Shown here: positions 33,601-44,149 of the stretch, piece after piece
Position numbering within the stretch: the stretch's first letter is position 1
Layout: each line of letters opens with the position of its first letter
Source of the DNA: Corbicula japonica
Lineage: Eukaryota > Mollusca > Bivalvia > Venerida > Cyrenidae
Assembly: GCA_038501625.1 (NCBI GenBank)
Contig: JAZAYU010000018.1
Coordinates: 9,378,397-9,442,396, forward strand
DNA length: 64,000 nucleotides
Direction of reading: 5' to 3'
Program-made: the position numbers and the translations under genes
The notes under the pieces: generated by a model
What the model was told of the DNA's origin: nothing
The model's input: only the letters and a program-made list of their open reading frames with translations
The model's database searches: none

Positions 33601-36600
33601 CAAATTCAATAAAACTTTTTGAATTTACAATGCTAAACAAACAAAAAAGTTATCCAACAGTTACGGAGGAAAAGTTACGGAGGAAAATGTATTAAGTAGG
33701 TGTATGTTGTTAATATTTTTCTAGATGTTAAAAGGTACATATAATCAGGTTATAATTATGAAACAGACTGTTTGCAATCTGTCTTCGATCAAACAAACGC
33801 CAAATCAAGCATTTCAAGTGAACTATGTTTATAAAATACGAATGCAGACCACTGTACATCACTGTCTGTGCTAACAACAACACGGGTATTTTCATCGTGC
33901 CTGGTACTGCATTGTAATTCAACTGATTTCAAGGTTTATTAAATATTGTGAGCGAAATATATTCACTTATGTTTGTATAACTTTCATTTAAAATGTAATT
34001 TTAATGTTTAAGCAATAGAGGCCAAGCGTAAGCAAAACCATGCACCAGTCAAAATAAAAAGTAACCTGCATATATATTTTTTGCAGTACAATAATAGTAT
34101 TTGTTTGAATTTTGACAAACAATTTGGAGTACTTACATATCAGTTGCAATGGAGGAACATTTTTTTTTATAAAAACTCGTGTGTGCAGCTTACATTTAGA
34201 CAGAAGTTATACGAGGACAAATTGATAATCGTGCATATTTTTCCTCCGTTACTTTTATAGCTTCCTCCGTCATTTTCCTCCGTAACCCAAAATTACAAGG
34301 GTAAATTAATTATCTTACCACTTCTGACCATATTACTCAACGGCTTCTGTGATAAAAACTAGGCAGCCAGTTGATAACAACAATTTAATTAGCACTAGAA
34401 GCAATTATCATGATACTTTTGGTTACGGAAGAAAAAATTACGGAGGAAATTTTTTTAACATTTTTTGCAACCATTCTCAATACTGAAAATCAAATTTAGC
34501 AAAAGTAACATGTACAAAAGCTAATCAATGTATCTTACATGTACTACAATATATGATTGTTGATATAATAGTAAGATGACAAGCAAACTTTAAGAAATAA
34601 GAGAAAGACTCCCATCACGTCTACTATCGGTTAGAATTGCAAATTATTGTGCTATATCATTTCAAAATCCGGCATTAATACACACTAACAGCCAAAAAAT
34701 AGTGAGATATATAGTGTCATGAACATGTATTTCGGTTTTGATGCTCAGTTATACGAAAGAATATTTTATTACACCCCACAGATAAACACACACATTATAA
34801 AATCTGTTCAGATGTGTTTTAGGTAAGGTGTCCATGAGTTTCAGAGTTCGGCTGCAAAAGGTTATATTCTTTCGTTTGAATACGAAAGAATATTTTATTA
34901 CACCCCACAGATAAACACACACATAATAAAATCTGTTCAGATGTGTTTTAGGTAAGGTGTCCATGAGTTTCAGAGTTCGGCTGCAAAAGGTTATATTCTT
35001 TCGTTTGAATATGTGCTTGGTAATAAGAACATTAGTTTGCCTGAATTCAGCCTTCAAACGTTAATATCTTACAAGATAAATACATCTATCCACGAAAATG
35101 TAGCTATCAATGAGTATTGTTCAAGGACCCAAAATTCATTTTCAAAATTTTAGCTAGAGCCAGTTATTGCCATTAGCAATGTTTCCCCCCCCCCCCCCCC
35201 CCTTTGTGGGGCGCCGTGGCCGAGTGGTTAAGGTTTCCGACTGAGAATCACTTGTCCTTCACCGCTGTGAGTTCGAGACTTACCAGGGTCAATATCTTTC
35301 ATGTGAGGAAGCTTGCCAGCTAGCTTGCTGAACATCGATGATATACAGGTGCGCGAACGAGCCTGAAAATTGTCCGGAGGGGCACCTGGAGTCTTTCTCC
35401 ACCATGTAAAAGCTGGTATACCAAATGGGTTTAACAAGTTTATAAAAGAATGCAGCTCTCGTAAACTGGCATACTGTAGGAAAGTTGAATAGAAAAATAA
35501 TATAATTTCCATTTTGACACGGGCAGCAACGTCAAATCTTGAGATAAATATCAGAAAAATGTCAATATTTAATACCCAAATCAATTAAGTAGAATCTGCT
35601 TTCACTTTGAACCAGGAAGTAAGATATCCTTGAATTTCTTGAAAACCCTAACATTATTTTGACGAATTGGCACTAAACATTGTAAACCAGCATATACTTA
35701 TTTCAGGTATGAGTTGCTTTGGTATATTGTTCATGAATTTCAGAGTTCTCATGCAAACGGTTTTTCTTTTGTTTTAGTAAGTGCTGGGTAATTAGAACAT
35801 GAATTAGACTAAACGGTGCTTGCAAACATTTACTACATCCATAACTAAATACATTTATTTACTAAAATCTAGGTGGCAATAAGTAATTCCCCAAAAATTC
35901 ATTTTTTGAAATTTTAGCCTGTATTCGCCATTTGCAATATTTGCGATACCTTAAGAGCTCCTAAAGGAACGCAGAATGCGTAGCGATCTTCACTCAATTA
36001 ACACAATGTTTGCACAATTTAATATTGCAACTAACAGTTTAATGTCATAACATTATGAATATTAATGTAATAATATCAATATTCATAAATTACATAAAAT
36101 TAATTTACAAAACAAACAACAGAAAAATGGACATTTTTATAGTATGTGTGTACTGTTATCAGTAACCGATGCATACAGCGATGATATTGTATATCAGGGC
36201 TATCCGATCAACCTCTTTTGGGTTTTCCTGGCCAGCTCAGTCGGTTGCGTTGTCGGAATTGCAAGGCTAGGCGCTGTAGAGGCGATATCATTTGTTATTT
36301 GAAAATTACTATATTAATGTACTTACTCGTTGTGATTCCAGTAAATCGCGTCTTTCCTCTGCCGTCCTAGGGATCATAGTGTAGCACTTTTTCTGAGCTT
36401 GTTCTAGCGTTCTCGCAAGATTTTCAAGGTGGTTTCTATCTGAAAATTATCGAAAAAATGCATAACAGGAATAGCTTCACCCAGAAAACTCAGCTTCCCC
36501 ACCGAGTAAAAAGGTGAAGAGTACTCTGTATGTTTTACCAGGTTCTAGGGTGGACCATCCTCACATTTTCACTCGCAATTATAGTTCAATTTTGACTAGT

Positions 36601-36646
36601 TCTAAGGTTATAATGGTAACCAACTTCACTCTTTCAATCTCTTGTA

Positions 36647-36680
<34 letters not shown>

Positions 36681-38658
36681 TTAATTGTCATTATTGTTAT
36701 TATAAATAAATTGAATTGCGATTTGTGGCCAATCCTAACTTTTTTTTCTCCTACTTTTCATAACCTTTGAATGTTTATTAATTTCATGTTCTAGCTTCTT
36801 AATGCCTGCAAAATACAACTTCGAAATTTCAAAATCCGAAAACCATTTTCAGCATTTTATCATTATTAAAATGATTTTAGTTAACAGAACAAAAATACAG
36901 TCCTTTCTACTAAAGTTGAAAGTAATAATGATAAAAAATAAAACATTAAATTATTGCAACGTCTTATGGAAGCCATAAGTGGCATTCAGCTTCTTAATTC
37001 AATAGCTGATGACCCCTCTAGCTTTTGGTCTGAAGCAGTATGTCCTCCGACCATTGCCTCAATTCCATATAAAATACATTTTCTTCCAGCTAGATGCACT
37101 ATCATTTGAAATTCACAGTAACGCTATTTGTGCAGTGTGGCGGCCGTAAAAAGTCTCCCCGTACATATACTCAGTACAGTTATCAGTAAAAAAAACCCGT
37201 TACCGATGTCATGCAGAGAAGATTACGTATATCAGAACTATCCGATCAACCTTTTTTTGGGTTGTCCCGGCTAGCTCAGTGGGTTGCGTCGCCGGAATTG
37301 CAGGGCTCGGCGCTGTCGCCGTGACGATGCGGGTTCGCTCCCAGCTAGAGGAACTATCACTTACCTTGATCGAGAAGTTCTTCATACAGAATAGAGCACA
37401 ACGAGTTTGGAAAAGCAATGTCTCGCAAATTCTTGGTGTTCATGGCAGCATTGGCTGTTTCTTCCAGCCGTTGTTCTGCTGTCACACGATTGTGGTCCAG
37501 TTCATCCCCGTCTTTTCTTAAACAATCACTTTCCGTCCCATCTTGATTCGTTTTATTATACTCTTCAAAATATTTATCTGAACTAGCCGAATTTTGTCGA
37601 CAGCAAAAATTGCTGTCATTATTTAAAGACATATCAGGTTCATTAGCAGGTAAAAATATACTTTTGTCAACCTGATCTTTACCGGAATTTTTATCAATAT
37701 GTGGTATGAGTGGTATTTCTTCGGCAACAAGTGTGGCATCTGTAGCTTCTTTCCTTCTAGAACTTGCAATACAAGAAGCATGCATGCGACTCGGATTTTC
37801 ATCAGCGTCCATATTTTTAGATTCATCAATAGAAATGCGAGCTGACATCTCCAGAGCTTCTTCGCAAATTGATTGTTTAAATTTATGCAAGGGTGTATTT
37901 TCTTGATTTTCAACACCACTCCCGTCTCTTGAAGTACTGAGTCTAGGTATTTTTGATGTTGACAAATCGTCTTCATTGTTTGCTGGGGATGCTTCCAGAT
38001 TTCCCAATCCAATAGAATTGCTGGCAAATTTTGCAGGTGCAATGTTGGAATCTTTACCTGTTAAATCGTTTGAAACTTGTCCGGAAAGATCTTTTAAGTG
38101 TTCATTTTGACTTGAGTTTATTGTATCAGAAACATGATATGTGGGTATCGCTTTATTAAGTTCTGGAATTTTTTTCAACTGCTTTGTACTTTCCATAGCA
38201 ACCTTTTCAACTTCAAGCCCCTTCGATCCAGTATTCTTATTTCTTTTGGTAAAGTTAACTCTACAACTTTTAGATCTGTTTCCGTACGTTTTTAATACTT
38301 TATGATAAAGCTTCAAACCTGCTTTTGATTCCAGACTGGATTCTGGCCAATCACTCACTACGGTTCCATTAATAAAGAGAGCGGTCTGACACGATTTTGA
38401 ATGCTCTTCATACAATATTTCAACCTCCGTTTCCGCTTTACCTTGATTTGATTTTGTATCTGTCCTGCCTTTAGTTTGCTTGACTGTTCTTAAGTCGTGC
38501 CTTCGTTTCTGTCCAGTCGTTAGATTGTTGATCTCAGTTATATTATCTAATTCAGGCAACTCCTCACAAGTAAGAAGTTGTTTAATTAAAACCTCAAAAT
38601 CTATCTTCTCACGAGCTTCAGCAAATTTCCTGATAAACTCGAGCTCGGATACATCCAT
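30368..38658 (-). CDS. nuclear receptor-like protein with LBD and no DNA-binding domain
   Basis: Coding exons 37365-38658, 36327-36439, 32679-32859, 31264-31488 and 30368-30615 have GT/AG borders and matching phases (1, 0, 1, 1) and sum to exactly 2061 nt, 686 residues. Residues 1-431 are a polar, Ser/Asn-rich, mostly disordered-looking region with an IKQLL motif at 25-29 and no cysteine fingers. Residues from about 432 form a ligand-binding domain: charged helix-1 region, signature FAKCIPGF (509-516) plus DDQITLIK (522-529), ITAREEAVVQAVLIMSAG, and AF-2 core LLHELF (679-684). Such domains bind lipophilic ligands and coregulators in the nucleus. The LBD resembles NR1-type receptors; the exact group is unknown. 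An in-frame TGA lies 30 bases before the chosen ATG. The missing zinc-finger domain is the oddity: a DBD-less receptor like the NR0B group, or an upstream DBD exon spliced near 38670. Confidence 0.82.
31264..31488 (-). CDS. receptor exon 4, mid-LBD
   Basis: TTCTTCAG acceptor; reads VKLANIRPHVCRCIN, FMPGLHIGFEEICEVF and ITAREEAVVQAVLIM; donor GTAATT. Same length (225 nt) as the paralogue exon 61622-61846. Confidence 0.88.
31581..31660 (+). repeat. tRNA-like repeat, partial copy (3' module)
   Basis: GGGTTGTCCTGGATGGCGTAA, then CGGGTTCGCTCCCCGG, a good box B. It lies in receptor intron 3, about 90 bases before the exon-4 acceptor. Confidence 0.6.
31806..31915. mobile_element. GGGGCGCG-type MITE fragment
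   Basis: Interior phrases TTTTACCGCAGAATGC, CTGCTCAA and GACGTCATC match the inverted interior of that family; both ends are missing. Similar weaker fragments lie at 32150-32275. Confidence 0.45.
32052..32135 (+). mobile_element. SINE tail fragment
   Basis: TTGCCTCTCC, CGTGGAGAGGCTG and ATTCCTGATATTCATATT match the 3' part of the element at 16341-16585. The head is absent. Confidence 0.5.
32679..32859 (-). CDS. receptor exon 3, LBD signature
   Basis: Acceptor TTTTAAG; reads QARRERNINTRSDRL and then the helix 3-4 signature with FAKCIPGF and DDQITLIK. All signature positions are occupied by allowed residues. Donor GTAGTT, phase 1. Confidence 0.88.
32889..33098. mobile_element. GGGGCGCG-ended MITE, copy 6
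   Basis: GGGGCGCGTCAGAGGAAAAG, then TTTGGTCAAATTTTGTAACA, so this is the right end of the family in inverted orientation. The far end is lost. It begins 30 bases upstream of the receptor exon-3 acceptor. Confidence 0.65.
33657..34289. repeat. element bounded by inverted GTTACGGAGGAAAA
   Basis: GTTACGGAGGAAAA occurs twice at 33660-33688. TTTTCCTCCGTTAC and TTTTCCTCCGTAAC close the stretch at about 34245-34289. Further copies lie at 33291 and 34424-34452. The interior is non-coding. Possibly a small transposon with doubled ends; it is in receptor intron 2. Confidence 0.5.
34751..35008. repeat. recent 129-bp tandem duplication
   Basis: Two units starting ATACGAAAGAATATTTTATT at 34751 and 34880 differ at essentially one base (CATTATAA versus CATAATAA). 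Each unit also carries inverted ends (GAAAGAATAT and ATATTCTTTC). Confidence 0.9.
35185..35202. repeat. poly-C run of 18
   Basis: An uninterrupted run of 18 C just before the SINE at 35209. It may be length-variable or a sequencing-difficult site. Confidence 0.9.
35209..35425 (+). mobile_element. tRNA-derived SINE
   Basis: The head GGCGCCGTGGCCGAGTGGTT carries a Ser/Leu-type box A, and GAGTTCGAGACTT a box B. The body then continues GTGAGGAAGCTTGCCAGC, GGGGCACCTGGAGTC, TCTCCACCATG and AAAGCTGG, a body I recall from molluscan SINEs. The anticodon-loop region (CTGAGAA) would read GAG (Leu), but the stem is poor, so it is not a functional tRNA. Confidence 0.75.
36140..36285 (+). repeat. dispersed repeat with 3' tRNA-like module, copy 2
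   Basis: TACTGTTATCAGTAACCGATG, ATCAGGGCTATCCGATCAAC, then box A CCAGCTCAGTCGG; box B is damaged. Ends about 40 bases from the donor of receptor exon 2, antisense to the gene. Confidence 0.65.
36327..36439 (-). CDS. receptor exon 2
   Basis: Acceptor TTTTCAG, then RNHLENLARTLEQAQKK and RTAEERRDLLESQR, then GTAAGT. A charged helical segment before LBD helix 3. Ends in phase 0. Confidence 0.75.
36648..36681. repeat. (TTA)n microsatellite
   Basis: About eleven TTA or ATT units in receptor intron 1. Confidence 0.9.
37105..37356 (+). repeat. dispersed repeat with 3' tRNA-like module, best copy
   Basis: The 5' part begins TTTGAAATTCACAGTAACGC, then GGCGGCCGTAAAAAG, CAGTTATCAGTAA and CTATCCGATCAACC. 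The tRNA-like part has GGCTAGCTCAGTGGG (box A) and GCGGGTTCGCTCCCAGC (box B), ending AGCTAGAGGAACTATCA. Roughly 150 conserved bases precede box A, the reverse of a normal tRNA SINE. Its end lies 8 bases from the exon-1 donor of the receptor, antisense. Confidence 0.75.
37365..38658 (-). CDS. receptor exon 1, long N-terminal region
   Basis: The only long open frame in the window: 431 codons plus one base, ending LYEELLDQ before a perfect GTAAGT donor. It begins MDVSELEFIRKFAEAREK. There is no recognised domain; it is rich in Ser, Asn, Lys and Glu. Confidence 0.85.
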
Positions 38659-39069
38659 GACTGGTTCTGATCGGCAATTTCCAATTCAGTTTCCTTAGAC
38701 TTCATTCAATTCATTTAATTTAGGTGCTGCTTCTGCTCACAACGTACCAAACGATGGTTTCTAAAAATAAGCAAATAAAATAGCAAATTTGATAGATTAA
38801 GTTTATTGTCAAGAAGGCAAGCAACAATTCTCTACTTAAATGATAATGATGCAAACTCTGTCAAAGTTGTAAATCACCCAAACCGCATAGGCATTAATCA
38901 ATCAAAACCCAGTTTTAAACAGAAAAAATGTTTTGAGGAATTCCAAACAATATTGGGCGTATGTCAACGATATATGGTATCATTTTATTACATCAATCTC
39001 GAGAATATCACAGACATCATAATAAACGGTTTTTATGAAGTTTATCTCAGGGTGGCTATACCACGTGAG

Positions 39070-39325
39070 TTTTTGGATGTCGTGCATACACAAAATCACT
39101 CGCTTCAGGTAGGTTTTTTGCTTTTTCGCAGTCATTACTGGACCGATTTCGATCACTCGATCAGATAAAGAGTTCCTCTTTAAAAGCATTTTCATCGACA
39201 TTTAACCTCCACTATCAATCGGTGGTATTTCTCTGATCGAAATCGGTTCAGTAATTGCTGAGAAATAAGCAAAAACGTACCTGAAGCGAGTAATTTCGTA
39301 TGTGCACGACCTCATTTTAACAATT
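39070..39325. repeat. inverted repeat upstream of the receptor gene
   Basis: Arms 39070-39165 and 39229-39325 share CACTCGCTTCAGGTA, GTTTTTTGCTTTTTC-like and ACCGATTTCGATCA. The 60-base loop is unrelated. It lies about 400 bases 5' of the receptor start codon. MITE or cruciform; no coding. Confidence 0.7.
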
Positions 39326-40263
39326 TTTAATTTATCTGGTAGATTTGTATTTCGAATTTTGTGGACAATCAAAACAAGACTAATAGTAAGCGCTGTCAAA
39401 TAACTTCAAATAAAGGTCAAATAGAGGTTCCTTCACCGAAGGTTAAAATTTCAGTGTACATAAATACATTTAACTGTCAGATGTAATTTTAGTAGTCCAC
39501 CTTAAAAACTTTTGTCATCCACTTTTGTTTCTCTACCAACATTGACATGGATTGGACATAGATTCGGTGCCGGACGATATGATTTGGCTCCCACCATTTT
39601 CTAAGATTGTTGTATTTTTCACCGATGTAATTCCTTAAAAAAAAGCCACTTCTCTTACGCATGTTTTACTTTTGATTTTTCCTAGATGTAGGGTATTTGG
39701 ATGATTAAAACGAATTTAAATTTTGTTTACAATAAATGTAAAAAAAATCACAAAAAGAGTACCCTCCCCCGTTAGTCATATTATGATGGAAATGGATCAT
39801 TTTCTGGTACTGGCCCAAAGCAAGTAAAGACAGTGAACTTCATAGAGATTAAGTTTAAACAATTTCATCCTATAATGATTTTTGATTAATGAACAAAATA
39901 CATGTAGTCTATTGTCTTCCTAATATTTGCTCAACTCAAATGAAAGCAGATGACTTTGTAAAAACTTTCTTAAGACAATCATTGCCAAGAATGCACTTTA
40001 TTTGAGTCAACAAACTCTTAAAAGTTTCAGTGTTTTAAAATAACATTAGTTTTCTTTTGACTATTTACAAACATCACATTATTGGCGGAACCGCTTAGTA
40101 CGTACATGTACACGTACATGTATACGTGCAGTAGAAATTACATCTACTCCAAGATAAAGGCACTTTATCCTACCTTGTTTTATTCCATTTTTTCTTTTAG
40201 ACATTATACATGTAATAAACAATGTTTTCATCAAATTATTTATAAGTTCTTCAACCATATTAT
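39326..40263. other. no gene seen
   Basis: AT-rich and featureless, apart from a short run of ACATGTACACGTACATGT-like alternating sequence near 40105. Confidence 0.4.
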
Positions 40264-40440
40264 CCTAGTTTAATAAACTAATACCGGTAGATCATCTGAC
40301 CTTTTCAACTCGACAGATTGTTTACTGCAGTGCACAAAGAGACGATATCCTAGTTTAATAAACTAATACTGGTAGGTCATCTGACCTTTTCAACTTAAGA
40401 CTCGACAGATTGTTCACTGCATTGTACAAAGAGACGATTT
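40264..40440. repeat. two-copy ~87-bp tandem duplication
   Basis: CCTAGTTTAATAAACTAATA, GGTCATCTGACCTTTTCAAC and CAAAGAGACGAT occur in both halves, with few differences. Confidence 0.8.
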
Positions 40441-40588
40441 TCTCTCATCTTTTTAAACCGTCAATAAACTTAAGCGAAGTTTTAAATGTATGATCTCTAA
40501 TCAGTAATAATAACAAGGATAAACGATATACTACTTGTAACAGCATGAAAGGCCGGGTCGCACACTTGACTGAGACTAAATAAGAAGA

Positions 40589-40800
40589 CGCAATGCATCA
40601 GTGATATTAATAAATCAGCCGAGGTGAAATGCATCAGTGATATTAATAAATCAGCCGAGGTGAAATGCATCAGTGATATAAATAAATCTGTCACATTATG
40701 CATCGGTGATATTTATAAATCTGTCACGATGAAATGCATTGATGATAATAATAAATCTGTCGCAGTGAAATGCATCAGTGATTTTAATTAATCTAGTGAA
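40589..40800. repeat. ~36-bp minisatellite
   Basis: About six units of AATGCATCAGTGATA, TTAATAAATC and GCCGAGGTGA or TGTCACA, becoming more diverged to the right. Confidence 0.8.
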
Positions 40801-41930
40801 ATATGCATATTAGAAATGGTCACATGCAGAATATACAGCCTTCCCACACAGCACACAGGTAGAGAGAAAAGCGAAATACGCTTAACAGGAATGGTCACAT
40901 GCAGAATACACAGCCTCCCGACACAGCACACAGGTAGAGAGAAAAGCGAAATACGCTTTACAGAAATGGTCATACGCAGAATACACAGCCTCCCCACACA
41001 GCACACAGGTAGAGAGGTTAAATACGCATATCAGAAATGGTCACATGCAGAATACACAGCCATCCCCCCCCCCACACACACACACAGCACACAGGTAGAG
41101 AAGTGAAATACGCATATCAGAAATGGTCACATGCAGAATAAATAGCCTACCCACACAGCACACAGGTAGAGAAGTGAAATACGCATATCAGAAATGGTCA
41201 CATGCAGAATAAATAGCCTACCCACACAGCACACAGGTAGAAAAGTGAAATACGCATATCAGAAATGGTCACATGCAGAATAAATAGCCTACCCACACAG
41301 CACACAGGTAGAGAAGTGAAATACGCATATCAGAAATGGTCACATGCAGAATAAATAGCCTACCCACACAGCACACAGGTAGAGAAGTGAAATACGCATA
41401 TCAGAAATGGTCACATGCAGAATAAATAGCCTACCCACACAGCACACAGGTAGAGAAGTGAAATACGCATATCATAAATGGTCACATGCAGAATACACAG
41501 CCTCCCTACACAGCGCACAGGTAGAGAAGTGAAATACACACATCAGAAATGGTCACATGCAGAATACACAGCTTACCCACACAGCACACAGGTAGAGAAG
41601 TGAAATACGCATATCAGAAATGGTCACATGCAAAATACACAGCTCCCTACACAGCACACAGGTAGAGAAGTGAAATACACATATCAGAAATGGTCACATG
41701 CAGAATACACCGCTTACCCACACAGCACACAGGTAGAGAGAAAAAAAGAGCATGGATAATAAAATGATCAATTTTAAAATATATATGTAACCGTAAACAA
41801 ATCACGAAAATAGAAACCCGAAGGGTTAACGCCTTGGAACGGTAAGCGGCAAAGCAATGCACCACTGAATTCAACCAATTAAACCAGATTCAAGGGTGCA
41901 CCAACCTCACACTTGCCCCAACAGGTTCTC
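40801..41930 (-). mobile_element. SINE copy 3 with its tail amplified 13-fold
   Basis: Read on the minus strand, a head starting GAGAACCTGTTGGGG at 41930 leads through the usual body to the tail at about 41740. The tail (complement of CCACACAGCACACAGGTAGAG plus ATACGCATATCAGAAATGG) is then repeated about 13 times with a period near 71 bases. The frames across it (THSTQVEK-like, ILHVTIS) are artefacts. Confidence 0.75.
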
Positions 41931-43231
41931 ATGAGTGTGTCAGCTCCAACCCATCCATTAGCTCAAAACGGTTGCATGCAAAACAACAATGAATATAAAA
42001 AGCTAATTGCATGTCATTCTAAAAAATGGGTCGTCAATGATCTTACAGAAACCAAAACATCTGGAGTCAAAAGAGCAAGGATTTTAAAACAAATATCGAT
42101 TGAATCCTAATATTTACACTCATAAATACTCTAAATAAAACAAAAAGTTTTAGAAAAATTCGTGATATTACAACTTCTTCGAATGGCTGTTCGAACAGCC
42201 ATGTTGATGACAAAGTAATGAACGCACGCCTTTTCGCAACAACGCGTGGCAAAACGTGCGTGCTCGTCGATGTTACACGTCAAAACATTGTGCAATAAAC
42301 TGTCCAATAAAAAAATAAACGTCCAATAAATAGTGAACGGTTCTACTGTAGCCACGCCTTTAAAAGTAATACGTCACACGGTTTACCATAAGATATTATG
42401 ATTCGTTGGATGAATAAGACTTCATCGTAGATGAAGAAGTTGAAGTGTAATTACAGCTTTTAAGAACTGCCACTTTCTTGCAAACAAAGAGGTTACTTAA
42501 AGCATAACGATTAACATAGATAAGTTTATCACCAAGCATGCAGAGCGCTGTAAAATATCGTGTTGGTAACTTTTCGTTTTGAATTTCTTAAATTTTGAAT
42601 TTTACAGAAAAGCTTACCAAACAATGCAAATGCAGACAGAGTCATTTTTTAAATGCAAGTACATGTAATTATAATGAGGCAGAATTATATGATTCCTAGG
42701 ACACATATTTTTCTAAGATTTTGTTCAATTTTGCTATCAACGTGCACTATGTAGTTTAGATACTATTACTGATGTAATACTGATTAAATACAGTTTTGTG
42801 ATGCGATTTATTAATATAACCTTTCTTGGACAAATTGGTTAAGTTAGAAACAGATCATGTTTTGATGACAACAGAGAAATTAAAATATTATGACCGGTGT
42901 AGTTAAAATATTGGTTAAGTGTAGTTAAAAAATTGGTTAAGTGTATTGAATTGTCGTTTGTGAAATTTAATATTTATGAAAACATATCATATCCGTGACA
43001 TTTAAATATCAACATCCGTTTATTGTCTTTTGTTGCAACAACAAGGCAGTCTGAAGGACAGCAATATCCAACGCCGCATAAGGGAAAGTTGAAAAGGTTA
43101 TAGATGTCTCATAAGTAAAGTAAAAATGTGTTCAATTGTTTATGAAATCTTTTCAACACTGGCATCACCATTATTTTAATGTGACTGTATGATCCATGTC
43201 AGGAAATGATCTGTGTATATACATACAATAA
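41931..43231. other. no gene seen
   Basis: AT-rich sequence. Only a short palindrome TGGCTGTTCGAACAGCCA at 42184-42201 stands out. Confidence 0.4.
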
Positions 43232-43700
43232 CTTGACCTTGAGTTGGCCATGTTTGGACATGGGTTCTGCTCATTGTCTTGACCTGGTGAACAGTTGACC
43301 AAAGTTTCATGAAATTACCTCCAGGGGTTTAGACGTTATGGGGCAGACATGAAATCACTAATGGTTCAAACCCTTAAAGACCACTGGTGAACTTGAGCTT
43401 GAGCCGGCCAGGTAGGAAAACAATGGGTTCTGCACATCGCCTTGATGTAGTACACATTACAAAAGTTTCATGAAATTCTTTCCAGGGGCTCAGAAGTTAT
43501 TGAGTGGACCCGAAATACATTTTATTGGCTTAAACGTCTTAACACCACTGGTGACCTTGGCCCTGAGCCAAACAGATTGGAACATGGGTTCTGCACATCT
43601 TCTTAATGGGGTGAACAATCATCCAATGCACTCACACACAGACGGACGGACGAAAGGACGAGGACATTATTATATCCCCTACCGTAACGCGGAGGGGAAT
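43232..43700. repeat. ~155-bp tandem repeat with GACGGACGGACG tail
   Basis: Three units carry CCTTGA-TTGGCC or GAGCCGGCC, AACATGGGTTCTGCACATC-like and GTTTCATGAAATT. The array ends ACAGACGGACGGACG and a hairpin from CCCCTACCG to CGGAGGGG. The overall plan matches the unrelated 3250-5272 array. Confidence 0.8.
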
Positions 43701-44149
43701 AAAACACATAGAAATTATCATATCTGAAATTCCATTACTTATTTAAACCATGATAAATGGAACTTGCTTTTAATATTGAAATATCTAATTTTGGGTCTTC
43801 ATAGCCGAGGTTTCAACATATTTAAATTTCGCTGTTTCGATAAATTAAATAAATTAATTAATACAAGAAATTAATTATGAAAAGAGAGATAAAAAACTTT
43901 CATCTCGAACTGCACATTCACTATTTGAACTGTTGAGTGTCTTCTTAAACTACTTTGCTTTTATGAAGCAAATAATATTTGAAATGAAATAATTTGTTTA
44001 CATTGTAATAAAAGAAAAAAATCTCAGCTTTATTGTCAGGATAAATAAATATTCCTAAACTTGGTAACAATTATTTCACTATTAACTGTAAGACACCAAT
44101 CTAATTACAATTACTTCAGTTGTACATTAAATTTTAGTCGATTTCGGTA

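Larger units (their letters stand above)
34790..35945. repeat. older direct duplication (34790-35180 versus 35705-35945)
   Basis: Both blocks share CATGA-TTTCAGAGTTC, TAATTAGAACAT-like, AAAATTCATTTT and GCCATT-GCAAT motifs in the same order. The poly-C tract and tRNA-derived SINE lie between them. Confidence 0.6.

Noticed and set aside
34749..35057. 102-codon minus frame with an internal duplication
   Set aside because: The duplication is at DNA level (129-bp tandem copy); no homology or splice sites, and it lies in an intron.
35209..35290. Functional tRNA-Leu(GAG) gene
   Set aside because: The acceptor and anticodon stems do not pair well and the sequence runs into a SINE body.
35228..35584. 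118-codon minus frame
   Set aside because: Mostly antisense translation of the tRNA-derived SINE.
40788..41874. Frames reading VCCVGRLCILHVTIS or TQHTGREKSEIR
   Set aside because: Translations of the 71-bp minisatellite derived from the SINE tail.
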